A DNA stretch of 64,000 nucleotides from Microcoleus sp. AS-A8. Lineage in GTDB: Bacteria > Cyanobacteriota > Cyanobacteriia > Cyanobacteriales > Coleofasciculaceae. The notes under the pieces are model-generated. The model had not been told where the DNA came from, searched no databases, and saw only the letters and a program-made list of their open reading frames with translations. Positions 36,655 through 45,182 of this stretch are shown here, one piece after another. Where the stretch lies: NCBI GenBank assembly GCA_039962225.1, contig JAMPKV010000011.1:186001-250000 (forward strand). Direction: 5' to 3'. The stretch's first letter is position 1; each line of letters opens with the position of its first letter. The translations under genes were made by a program, and so were the position numbers.

Positions 36655-38103
36655 TTATCCGGCTGACAGCCAATTTTTAATTTTTTGCGCCAACCATTCG
36701 CACTCCGTTTCCCCTAGTTCCTGCCCTAATACATATCTTTGATTGCCCGACTGGATCACTATTCCTTCAAACGGTATCGCTTCAATGCTTTGAATGTCTG
36801 AGATTCGACAAGAGCTGTAGTGTTCATTATTAAAACTCAATAAAAATTTATTAAAACCTATATTGTCAAAAGATCGATCAAAGACTATATGGTTTCCTTT
36901 TTTATAGAGATAGAGGCTCTGAATGCCGAAGCAAGCCAATCGGGCCTGATTGATATCATCTCGAACTATTTTCAGTTCTTTTACGGTCTTTTTCGCAGAC
37001 CATAGTAGCAAGATAATTAACGGAATAACCAGCAATAAGGCCGATAGTTTTAAATTCCCCGATAGGATGGCCAATATCACCAAAAACCCCGCTAATATTC
37101 CTATTGCTATCGGTGAAATAAGCAAGAGCAATGATGTTAAAGTGAGAAGTAATTTTCCGCCGAACCGAATTAAGTTATGAACAGATAATTGACCGACACG
37201 AACTTTGATCACCAACTGATTTTGAGCCGCTTGAGCTTGAATGCGCCGCATTGCAGGTTTACGGCGCGTTGCTTCGGGCAAGGGGAGTGAACGACCCGTT
37301 TTAAGAGTATCTAGGGCTTGAGTGGCGCTGACAAATCGCCGTTCTAAATCGGGTTCTGTCATGGATTCAATCCATTGGAGAAAACCGGAGTTAAGGCTAA
37401 CTTGGTCACGAAATTGAAGGCGTAAATTCCTGTGGGGTAAGTCTGCGGGGGAAATACCGGTCAATAAATGGATTAACGTCGCTCCCAGTGCATACAAATC
37501 AGATGCCTCAACGGCCTTACCATAAAACTGTTCTAGGGGTGCATAGCCTGCTGTCCCGACGACGGTGAACGTAGTTCCCTCAAGGGCCATTGGGTCTTGC
37601 ACGGCACCAAAATCGACGAGATAGACTTGCTCATCCTCTCCCCAAATTAAATTGCTGGGCTTGATATCTCGGTGTAGCACGGGGGGATTCAACCCATGAA
37701 GGTAAATCAGAATCTCCAGGACTTGGGTGGCAATGGATTTTACCTGCTCTTCTGAAAAGCGCTGACTCTCATCCAACCGTTGCTCAAGGGAGTAGCCTGG
37801 AATAGAATCTTGCACCAAAGCAAACCAGCATAAGCCCTCACCCAGATGTTGATCCAGGGAAAAATAATCGCGATACTTGGGGATTCGGGGATGGTTGAGG
37901 GTTTTGAGAACTTGAGCCTCTCGCTCAAACAGCTTGAACTCATCCCACTGCATCTGAGGACTAAAAGCCAGCAGTTTTACAATCACGGGATGAGGAGGTG
38001 TTTCTTTCTGATCCTCTGCCCGCCAGGTTTGACGCCCCGCATTTTGCCCTAAACTGTGTTGGAGACAATAGCGCCCCTGTAAGAGTTGTTTGGCTTGCAG
38101 CAT
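36655..38103 (-). CDS. Ser/Thr protein kinase with multi-pass membrane tail (type B, copy 2)
   Basis: 482 residues, about 45 shorter than copy 1. The kinase domain is intact: Lys43, HRD at 144-146, DFG at 164-166. The tail has two or three hydrophobic segments (LLLTLTSLLLLISPIAIGIL, SALLLVIPLIILLLWSA) and the same beta-rich end (GIVIQSGNQRYVLGQ, then WLAQKIKNWL). It is the first gene of the four-kinase run, and the type A copy 2 lies 196 bases downstream. Confidence 0.87.
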   Translation of the reverse strand: MLQAKQLLQGRYCLQHSLGQNAGRQTWRAEDQKETPPHPVIVKLLAFSPQMQWDEFKLFEREAQVLKTLNHPRIPKYRDYFSLDQHLGEGLCWFALVQDSIPGYSLEQRLDESQRFSEEQVKSIATQVLEILIYLHGLNPPVLHRDIKPSNLIWGEDEQVYLVDFGAVQDPMALEGTTFTVVGTAGYAPLEQFYGKAVEASDLYALGATLIHLLTGISPADLPHRNLRLQFRDQVSLNSGFLQWIESMTEPDLERRFVSATQALDTLKTGRSLPLPEATRRKPAMRRIQAQAAQNQLVIKVRVGQLSVHNLIRFGGKLLLTLTSLLLLISPIAIGILAGFLVILAILSGNLKLSALLLVIPLIILLLWSAKKTVKELKIVRDDINQARLACFGIQSLYLYKKGNHIVFDRSFDNIGFNKFLLSFNNEHYSSCRISDIQSIEAIPFEGIVIQSGNQRYVLGQELGETECEWLAQKIKNWLSAG

Positions 38104-38753
38104 CTTAATGGCGATGTTTAAATGGGTTGAACAGCGATCTAAAGCTCTTGTAAAGTTAATTTTTACTCCGTAACGGTAGTACCTAGCTCATGGGTGTGAC
38201 CACTTATGCAATAAAACTCATGAAAGAACCGGATTTCTCAAGGGACAAGACTGACGCATTGAGTTCTTGCTTCCATCCTCATCCCTTCACCTCAAAGATT
38301 TAAAGCTGAATTAACGTCCCGACTCCTGACTTGCAGCGCTGTGAGCTTTGATACTTGTGTGAACTTTTTAAAGGTAAAGGAGGAGTTAGATTTTTTCCTG
38401 CCTCTATCCTGCAAAATCCCGCAAAACCTGTCAATGTCTGCCCTGCGATAGTGTGTGCCTGATCAGAGACAAATTTAAGCTGGAACCTGTAATTTTTGTA
38501 AATTGCCGTAAGTTCTGAGTTGTTCAGCTCTTGACGATGCTGAGGCGACATAACGTGACTCGGAAAGCTCCCAATCCGTAAAGCTACACATTACTAGTGT
38601 TTAAAGCTATAAGACTGACACTAAGATCAGGGCGTATTGCCCTTTGGGCACTGACGCTGCCAATTGCACATCACCTGTGATTACTGCCATCTAGACTGAT
38701 CAAACTACCCCATATTTGCGCTTTAGTCCCCATCTTCTCCAGGCGTTTCTCCT
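38104..38753. other. Gap between the kinase run and the desaturase/diiron locus
   Basis: This 650-base stretch is the divergent region between the kinases (minus) and the next operon (plus). An 83-codon frame at 38300-38551 has no recognisable content. No repeat or RNA gene is evident. Confidence 0.4.
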
Positions 38754-39860
38754 ATGCAGAACAACCCCATCGCTGCTGCTTTGCCAGAACCTTTGCCAAC
38801 AGCGCCCTTAACTTCTTCGGTGAATACGTGGGAAAAGCCTATAGTTCATCCCGAACTCCTCAAGCAGTTGCATAGTATCACTCCCTGCCACTATCGCTTG
38901 CCCATATTTGTGGTGTTTTATGCCATTGCCGCAGGTGCTGCATTTCTGCTGGTTCACACCCTTGCAACTCCCTGGTGCTATAGGGTTTGCCTGCCGTTTT
39001 ATCTGTTGGCGGCGGCTTCCCTACATGGAATAAGCCTGTTTACTCATGAAGGAGTTCATAGCGTCCTCTCTAGTAACCCCCACTGGAATCGGCTATTGAG
39101 TATCCTGTGTGCCTTACCCGTAACGATGCAAGCGTTAGAAGAGAAATCCGCTATCACGACTCAAATCCCCACTCCTCCAGCACTGGCTTGGGAAGACTTG
39201 GCGGCTATGCCAACATTGGACGCTGCCGTGTTGCAGGTAGCAGCAATTTACGACTTCCGGTGCCATCCTTACCTGATTTGGATGCAATCGCATTCCACCT
39301 CCCGTGAAGCATTTCGTCAGAGTCAACTGCCCTTTCGATTTGCAGTGGAGTCGTTTTCCCAGGCACTGGCGGCGGTGTTGGCACGGATACCGTTGCTGGA
39401 GGCACGGCTCCCCCTGGCGGATAATGTAGCAGAGGAGCATGGACGTGGCGATCGCTGGCGTTCCCACAAGTATACGTTTCGCCAATATCTCCAGGCATTA
39501 GGGGCGACTAGCGCCGAACTGGAAAATCCCTGTACCATCCCAGTTCTAGCCTTCAACCAATCGATTCTCACCTACTGTCTGTCCCAATCGGGAGAAGCAG
39601 GCGCTGCTCTGTTGGGCATGATTGAGTATTTATATGTCGGCATCAGTGCGTCAATTGCCCGTACCGTAAACGATCGCAGTTGGGTTGCAGACGGTAGTCA
39701 ATCCCACTACGCCGTACACGAAAAACTCGATATCGAACACGCCAGAGATTTGCTGATGCTGGCAGCACCCGCTTGGCATGAGCCACGTTCCCGTACCCAG
39801 GTTGTGCAAGGACTGGTTCTTGGCGCACACTATTTTTGGAGCCTGTACCGTGATTTGTAG
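38754..39860 (+). CDS. Fusion: fatty acid desaturase N-terminus joined to a heme-oxygenase-like diiron protein
   Basis: 368 residues. Residues 1-124 are the start of a membrane desaturase, with two hydrophobic segments and the first histidine box HEGVH, ending at LCALPVTMQ where the remaining boxes should follow. From the internal ATG at 39126 the chain is a complete heme-oxygenase-fold protein of about 244 residues: candidate metal ligands lie in AEEHGRGDRW, GMIEYLYVGI and AVHEKLDIEHARDLL. An in-frame deletion most likely removed the rest of the desaturase. Translation from 39126 would give a normal stand-alone diiron protein (HDO/CADD/TenA-like). Confidence 0.75.
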   Translation: MQNNPIAAALPEPLPTAPLTSSVNTWEKPIVHPELLKQLHSITPCHYRLPIFVVFYAIAAGAAFLLVHTLATPWCYRVCLPFYLLAAASLHGISLFTHEGVHSVLSSNPHWNRLLSILCALPVTMQALEEKSAITTQIPTPPALAWEDLAAMPTLDAAVLQVAAIYDFRCHPYLIWMQSHSTSREAFRQSQLPFRFAVESFSQALAAVLARIPLLEARLPLADNVAEEHGRGDRWRSHKYTFRQYLQALGATSAELENPCTIPVLAFNQSILTYCLSQSGEAGAALLGMIEYLYVGISASIARTVNDRSWVADGSQSHYAVHEKLDIEHARDLLMLAAPAWHEPRSRTQVVQGLVLGAHYFWSLYRDL

Positions 39861-40397
39861 CCCTTTTTCGGAGATTGCCTTTTCTCAGGTGCGGGAAGAC
39901 CCCAAAATTGAGTTACGGGTGATTGAGCAGTTACAGGAGCGACAGGGACATCCATTGCGAGTCCTGTTGGTTGCCTCCGGAGGGTGTATGGCGTTGAGTT
40001 TGCTGGCGAGTTCAGCCGTGGCACAGATTGAAGCCGTTGACTTGAACCCCGCCCAACTTCATTTAGTTGAGTTGCGACGACAAGCTTTTTAAGATTACAT
40101 CATGGTGCTTTTGCCGAAAAAATGCAGCAACTCGCCGAGTCTAGCCCGTTTGACCTGATCCAATTTTCTAATATCTCTGACTGGATGCCGCTATCTGACT
40201 TACACGCCATGCTCACAAGTGCAGTCAATAGCTTAAAACCTGGTGGTGCCTTGATAGGACGCCGACTCAATGGCGATCATCATCTAGCATCGGTTATGGC
40301 AGATCATCTTCAGGTTGATGAATCACTCAGTCGCCAATTGCTAGCAGGCGATCGCTCCTTCTTCTACCGGGAAGTTGTCGTTGGGTTTCGATTATGA
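39850..40397 (+). pseudogene. DUF3419 (BtaA-like) gene with internal deletion and frame change
   Basis: A GTG at 39850 overlaps the end of the diiron gene and reads ICSPFSEIAFSQVREDPKIE, then the SAM-binding part VLLVASGGCMALSLLA and EAVDLNPAQLHLVELRRQAF, where it stops at 40092. The family's C-terminal part continues in another frame (GAFAEKMQQ, PFDLIQFSNISDWMP, LKPGGALIGRRLNGD) to 40397. The 150-200 residues normally between these parts are missing. Relatives transfer the aminocarboxypropyl group of SAM to lipids (BtaA). This copy should be inactive. Confidence 0.75.
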
Positions 40398-41197
40398 AAT
40401 TTCATCGCATCGCCCTGGAAGAACGCCTGCATTTTCAGCCGGGAATTGTGGCACTGGAGCAAGCGGCGACTTATCCCCTCGGTGATGATTTTTTCCAGTT
40501 GGATCATGGAAGAGATTACTTTGCTTTTTTTGATCGCCTCGGTGAAGTCAACAACTATCTAGCTCTAGATGGCGATCGCGTTGCAGCCGTTGGCGCGGGT
40601 GTGCTGCGCCAGATTCCCTACTCTCAGGATGAAGGGGTTCGTTCGGCTTGGTATCTGTGCGATTTGAAAGTTCATCCCGATTACCAGCGCCAACATCTAT
40701 CCTTGCGATTATTGCGTTACGCACTTAATTATGATATGAAGCGTTGTGATCGGGGCTACACCATCTCCATGAATCCGGGTGATGGCAGCCCTAACTGCCT
40801 AGTCCGTATTTTTGAACGGTTCGCTTCAGTCACATTTCGTTGTACAACTACGCTGAGATTATATAGCCTAGACGCAGAAAAGATGAGCGTTCTGGCACCT
40901 TTGCTGGCTGAACATCGGGGCACAATCTCTTATTTGTCACTTCAGGGGCTGAAGGACTTGAGGCTTCAGAGTACGGGGCAAATCTTACCATTGTTCCATG
41001 TCCAGTGGGGAGCTACCGCACATCAAGGTATTTCGGAACCCTTACCGGGATACACCCATATGTTCTGCGTGCCAGACAAGGATGATTTAGCGCTGGCGCT
41101 TGCTGCACGCAGCATCGAGGTGACGGCAACTGCCAGTGTGGTTAGTCATGGGATGGACGAGAGTGATTGGCGCTTTATCCTCACCAGTGATATTTGA
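40394..41197 (+). CDS. GNAT-family acetyltransferase-like protein
   Basis: A 267-residue protein. The central part (about residues 55-130) has WYLCDLKVHPDYQRQHLSLR, which fits the GNAT acetyl-CoA loop (R/Q-x-x-G/A variant: here RQHLSLRLL), followed by YALNYDMKRCDRGYTISM. The C-terminal 100 residues are specific to this subgroup. It overlaps the broken DUF3419 gene by four bases (ATGA), so it belongs to the same operon. The acyl acceptor is unknown. Confidence 0.72.
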   Translation: MKFHRIALEERLHFQPGIVALEQAATYPLGDDFFQLDHGRDYFAFFDRLGEVNNYLALDGDRVAAVGAGVLRQIPYSQDEGVRSAWYLCDLKVHPDYQRQHLSLRLLRYALNYDMKRCDRGYTISMNPGDGSPNCLVRIFERFASVTFRCTTTLRLYSLDAEKMSVLAPLLAEHRGTISYLSLQGLKDLRLQSTGQILPLFHVQWGATAHQGISEPLPGYTHMFCVPDKDDLALALAARSIEVTATASVVSHGMDESDWRFILTSDI

Positions 41198-41301
41198 GTC
41201 CGAGAGGGGTAAGCTGGGGAGTTGGGGAGAGGAGTTAAGCTCTTGCAGAGAGATTGAGTTCTTTGTCAAAGTGAGAGAGTCTCAACTTAATTACTGGTGT
41301 T

Positions 41302-41559
41302 ATGATTAAACCCGTTGGTGCCTCGAAATCCCCTCAAGTTGATGCCTCCCGTCCAAAAAATTGGAACTACGAGACAACTGTTGCTCAAGTAGAAACGATT
41401 ATTCAGCAGATTGAAACGGGTGAATTAGAGCTAGCAGACGTTTTTGAGCAATTTGCCGCCGCTGTGAGGTACTTACGTCAGTGTGAGGCTTTCCTACAAG
41501 AGCGGCAGCAACAAATGGATTTGTTGATTGAGACACTCGAAGAAGAGTCAGATTTTTAG
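41302..41559 (+). CDS. xseB: Exodeoxyribonuclease VII small subunit
   Basis: 85 residues with the family core [40 protein letters not shown] and [15 protein letters not shown]. It forms exonuclease VII with XseA. In many cyanobacteria it directly follows xseA; here 10.3 kb of other genes lie between them on the map. Confidence 0.92.
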   Translation: MIKPVGASKSPQVDASRPKNWNYETTVAQVETIIQQIETGELELADVFEQFAAAVRYLRQCEAFLQERQQQMDLLIETLEEESDF

Positions 41560-41600
41560 AGTGCTGTAACCCTAAAATTGACTTTATTTTGACCGATTAT

Positions 41601-42218
41601 CTAGCCCAGTCTTTGAATTCCCACATGTTGTGTAAAGGCATACCAATCTTTACTAAATCCCTTAAATTCAATACCTTTTAAGGCAAATTTAACATGATTC
41701 CGATCAATGGGTAATTTAACAATGTTATTGGCATCTGGCTTGTCTGTTAAAAGCACCAGTTCAGTGCCTGCGGGGATGACTTGTTTTGACTGATCGTTGA
41801 GTACACTACTATCATCAACGGGTTCTCGCTTGATAACGGTGTCTACGTTGAAGATTAGTTTCAGGAATCCTTGTTGATTCCCGATGGTTTTTTGATCCAC
41901 AGGAATTTTTACGATATTTTTTTCGGTTTGCTTGGCAACCATTGCATCAACCGTTGTTGCAGCACTGAGGGCTTTTTGAGTGATTTCGGCATCTCTTGAA
42001 TAGGCGTACCAATCGCTATTAAAGCCCTTGAATTGAAGTTTTTCAAACGTTAGTCTATAGTGGTCTTGGTTGCTGGCGGGTGGCCCATAGGATTGGATCA
42101 CAAGTAACGTACCCACAGGAACCGACAGAAGCTTATTACTTGGCAGTTGCGATGATTGAACAGCTTCTCGCTTCAGAAATGTATCTCCTTTGAAGAGAAT
42201 TCGGGTTAAACTTGCCAT
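41601..42218 (-). CDS. Protein of two tandem repeats, unknown function
   Basis: 205 residues made of two related modules of about 95 residues: module 1 has GDTFLKREAVQSSQLPSNK and LQFKGFNSDWYAYSRDAEI; module 2 has VDTVIKREPVDDSSVLND and IEFKGFSKDWYAFTQHVGI. Each module looks beta-rich and SH3-like. There is no signal peptide. I do not know a named family. The ATG at 42218 gives MASLTRILFKGD. Confidence 0.7.
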   Translation of the reverse strand: MASLTRILFKGDTFLKREAVQSSQLPSNKLLSVPVGTLLVIQSYGPPASNQDHYRLTFEKLQFKGFNSDWYAYSRDAEITQKALSAATTVDAMVAKQTEKNIVKIPVDQKTIGNQQGFLKLIFNVDTVIKREPVDDSSVLNDQSKQVIPAGTELVLLTDKPDANNIVKLPIDRNHVKFALKGIEFKGFSKDWYAFTQHVGIQRLG

Positions 42219-42258
42219 ATTTTATCCTGAAAATTAGATAACTTTGACCATGCATAAT

Positions 42259-42368
42259 CTAACTGATACTTCCCCCTTTACAGGCTTACTTGTTAGATAT
42301 TTATATATTTCTTAAGCCTGCACGAATGATTTGTTGTTTCCAAAGGAGAAAGAAAGGAGGGCGATCGC
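42259..42368 (-). pseudogene. Decayed copy of the 3' end of nurA
   Basis: On the minus strand the text reads DRPPFFLLWKQQIIRAGLRN, stop, ISNK, stop, ACKGGSIS, stop, against DRARFFALLEQQMIRVGLRN...EARKRGSIS in the intact gene next door. Spacing is conserved except for one indel region. Two internal stops show it is dead. Confidence 0.8.
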
Positions 42369-42394
42369 ATCCTTCACCCTTTCAAGAGCGTGAT

Positions 42395-43588
42395 TTAACT
42401 GATACTGCCACGCTTGCGGGCTTCCTTATAAGAGGTTCCGACATTTCTTAATCCGACGCGAATCATTTGTTGTTCGAGCAGGGCGAAGAAACGGGCGCGA
42501 TCGCCACCTCGAACCACAGCTTGATTATGCGCCTCTGCCAATGCCACCGGATAGCCAAACCCCTTGTGAACCTGTGCTAGGGTCAAACTGAGAGCTTGAT
42601 TGAGTAATGAGGAATTCTCTGCAACCCATTGGGGCATTTCGATCCGCGCCACTTCTGTGCCAACGTGGACATAGCAAAAGTAGATGCGATGATCGCCGTA
42701 TAATTCCAAAATTCGGGCAGAACTGCGAAACAGGGGACTGCGTTGTCCAGGTTGCAACAAGGTAGTCCAAAACGCGGCATCACGCAAGGGGTCAACAATT
42801 TGGCAGGGCAACTTATCGATGATGCTAGCGCAGTGAGTCGCGCAGTCAGGCGTCGGGTGAGGACAAGCTTGTAGCCGCAGGAAATTTAACGCTTCCAGAC
42901 TTCGTGAGGCGCTCAAGTATCCTAACAGGGGAACGTTAACAGAACGCAGTTGATTCCAGGCGTCTAAAATGGGGGGTAAAATGCGATCGCGTGCCTCCCC
43001 TGGCATCCCTTCCAGAAACCAGTAAATCAGCGAACCATCCACCATCGCTAGATTAGGAATATCAAAGTGGGGGCCTGGTGGATTGACCCAACGGCAGGCC
43101 ATTTCGGCTAACATAATGACCTCTGAAACAGTCCGCCGATGCCCCATCCATTCTTCGGTGCGAATGCCCCATTGCCGGGAAACATATAAGTCTTCGGGTC
43201 GGTAAAATACTTCAGGTAAGCTATCTAACAGAGGATGCAAACTCTGCCCATAGTGCAACATCACCCGACCGACATTAATCAGATAACAGTAGGCAATTTC
43301 ATGATGAGAGGGCGCAATTTGTGACCCATCGGTGGCGAAGATGCTATGGCTTTCTGGGGGAGAATTGAGGTCAATTCGAGTATCCAGGGGTTCAATCGGT
43401 GTGGCGGCGGTGAACGTCATGCGCTCGCGCCATTGTTGTTGCCGCTTCACCAATTCTTCCTGTTGTAGCAGAGCCTGTAATAGCAGTTTTTGACCAAGTT
43501 CCAATCGTTGGCGACTCGCCGCTGCCTCTAATCTCAAGTGCTGACTAATTCCCGGAATTTGCCCTGCAAGTTTTGTTAAATCTAGCAT
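42395..43588 (-). CDS. nurA: NurA-domain nuclease
   Basis: 397 residues. NurA nucleases process DNA ends, usually with HerA-type ATPases. The metal-binding motifs are FATDGSQIAPSHH (first Asp), MVDGSLIYW (second Asp) and the C-terminal ALAEAHNQAVVRGGDR. An N-terminal helical stretch of about 60 residues precedes the nuclease core. No HerA partner is in the window. A decayed duplicate of its 3' end lies 27 bases downstream. Confidence 0.85.
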   Translation of the reverse strand: MLDLTKLAGQIPGISQHLRLEAAASRQRLELGQKLLLQALLQQEELVKRQQQWRERMTFTAATPIEPLDTRIDLNSPPESHSIFATDGSQIAPSHHEIAYCYLINVGRVMLHYGQSLHPLLDSLPEVFYRPEDLYVSRQWGIRTEEWMGHRRTVSEVIMLAEMACRWVNPPGPHFDIPNLAMVDGSLIYWFLEGMPGEARDRILPPILDAWNQLRSVNVPLLGYLSASRSLEALNFLRLQACPHPTPDCATHCASIIDKLPCQIVDPLRDAAFWTTLLQPGQRSPLFRSSARILELYGDHRIYFCYVHVGTEVARIEMPQWVAENSSLLNQALSLTLAQVHKGFGYPVALAEAHNQAVVRGGDRARFFALLEQQMIRVGLRNVGTSYKEARKRGSIS

Positions 43589-43595
43589 TGGTCAA

Positions 43596-43710
43596 GAGAG
43601 TTAAAAGTTGCAAGGTTGATTGTTAAAAATTTGGGAGAACAGTTGAACGTTGAAAGGTTGAAAATTAGAAAAATTATCAGATAAACCGCTAACTTTCAAC
43701 TGACTCACCA
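43596..43710. repeat. Degenerate GTTGAAAGGTTG repeats upstream of nurA
   Basis: Repeated words include AAAAGTTGCAAGGTTG, GAACGTTGAAAGGTTGAAAATTAG and CTAACTTTCAACTG. This is the same repeat family as at 721-812, 20665-20762 and 28139-28262. Confidence 0.5.
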
Positions 43711-43755
43711 ATACGTCGCCTTCTACTCCTCAATACAAGCTTATAGCTTGACAAC

Positions 43756-44568
43756 CTAAACAGGCCAAACTGAAAAATCCTGTGCAAACTCTGCCAAGGA
43801 CAATAGCTGAATTTTGGGGTCATTCCGCGCTACTTCCTGATGTGCGGTTGTGTTATAACCCCAATCGGCTAAGTAGAGTCTTACCTCTGTGAGGTCAGGT
43901 TGCTGTTGTACGGATTGTAAGGTTTTCAGCCGATCTTCCACAAACCAGAGCGTCGTCGCGTCACCAGAAAACATTTCAAACAGTTGTCGCAGTGTTTGGT
44001 GTTTAGGGCGCTTGCACTCTTTGCCGATAATTCGCTCCTCCGGGAGTTCAATTCCTTGTTGCTGTAAAAGCTGTTTGACGAAGCGCCCTTCTTTGGTCGT
44101 GACGATGAACAGTTGTGTTATGGTTTCGGGGGATGATGTCTGTGCCGCGCCCAGTGTTTGAGAAAGCCGCTCGATTACACCCGGATAGAATCGATGCAAA
44201 CCTAACCAACTCTCTAAATCGGTAGCAATCCACTCATCCCGAACCGCATCGACTCGCTTACTGATATCGGCTGAATCCAATTTTTCGGTTTCAATCAGGG
44301 ATTGGGCTACTTTTGGCCAATCTTGCAAAATCTTGTCTTCGGAGATGCCGAGTACGAGTGCTCTGAGTAAAACAGGCATTTCCCAGCCGATTTCGACTAC
44401 GGGGCGTAAACGGTAGAATTGAGAGGCTAAGTCGGTTGGTGGTGTCTGGCTATCAGGTTTCCAGAGTTGAGAATAGGTACGCCAGGAAGTCTGGAAATAC
44501 TCAAGTAATCCGTCACAGAGGACACCGTCAAAATCGAGAGCGAGAATTCTGGGGGAACGAGCCGGCAT
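43756..44568 (-). CDS. HAD-superfamily hydrolase-like protein
   Basis: About 270 residues. HAD motif I is LALDFDGVLCDG near the N-terminus, motif II is in FIVTTKEGRFVKQLL, motif III lysine in GKECKRPKHQ and motif IV in TLWFVEDRLKT. The large cap between motifs I and II is all helical. It is probably a phosphatase of an unknown small substrate. The start is the ATG at 44568 (MPARSPRILA); the open frame runs 40 codons further up but lacks family sequence. Confidence 0.82.
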   Translation of the reverse strand: MPARSPRILALDFDGVLCDGLLEYFQTSWRTYSQLWKPDSQTPPTDLASQFYRLRPVVEIGWEMPVLLRALVLGISEDKILQDWPKVAQSLIETEKLDSADISKRVDAVRDEWIATDLESWLGLHRFYPGVIERLSQTLGAAQTSSPETITQLFIVTTKEGRFVKQLLQQQGIELPEERIIGKECKRPKHQTLRQLFEMFSGDATTLWFVEDRLKTLQSVQQQPDLTEVRLYLADWGYNTTAHQEVARNDPKIQLLSLAEFAQDFSVWPV

Positions 44569-45182
44569 AGTTAGAGTCGCTGGAACTTTACTTTCTTTTG
44601 CTGACAAAATATCATCTATCTTAAGGGTGAGAGAAGTGGTGGAGTAGATCAGGTAGGATTTCGCTTCTGGAAAGCTAGATATTGCCAAAACCTGGGGAGG
44701 AAAGGGTAGATTTATAGCCTATCAAAATAGCAGTGATTGCGATCTTAAATAACTGTGATCTAAATCAATACGAGCTGTGACTGGAAATAAATAACCTAGC
44801 ATTTAAAAGGTTTTCAGCTATGTCCGCTCGCTTTTGGGATAGCGGTAATGTTCCGGAAAATTTGAACTTCGAGAAATCTTTAAATATAACTTACACATAC
44901 TCATGGCAACTTTACAGCTAAGTTAATCGTCTCACCTTAGGATAATGTTGTGGAGAGTTTACCGCTGGAGCAAGGAAGCTTGTTATCCGAAGCTTTATAG
45001 CCCGACAATTAAGCCTAACATCGATTTTTAGGAAACTGAAACATTAATTTTAAATGATGTATTCAGTATAACTAATAAAAACTTTTTCAAAAAAAGGGTG
45101 CTTTAAAAACACAAATTTATCAGGGATTTAGGTTAAATAGAGGGCTACAGTCTGAAACATATTAAAATCCAAAGAGGCATCC
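44569..45182. other. AT-rich gap upstream of a secreted protein gene
   Basis: 614 bases without a supported gene; it holds the divergent promoters for the HAD and secreted-protein genes. An AAAGAGG ribosome site occurs six bases before the 45183 ATG. Confidence 0.4.
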
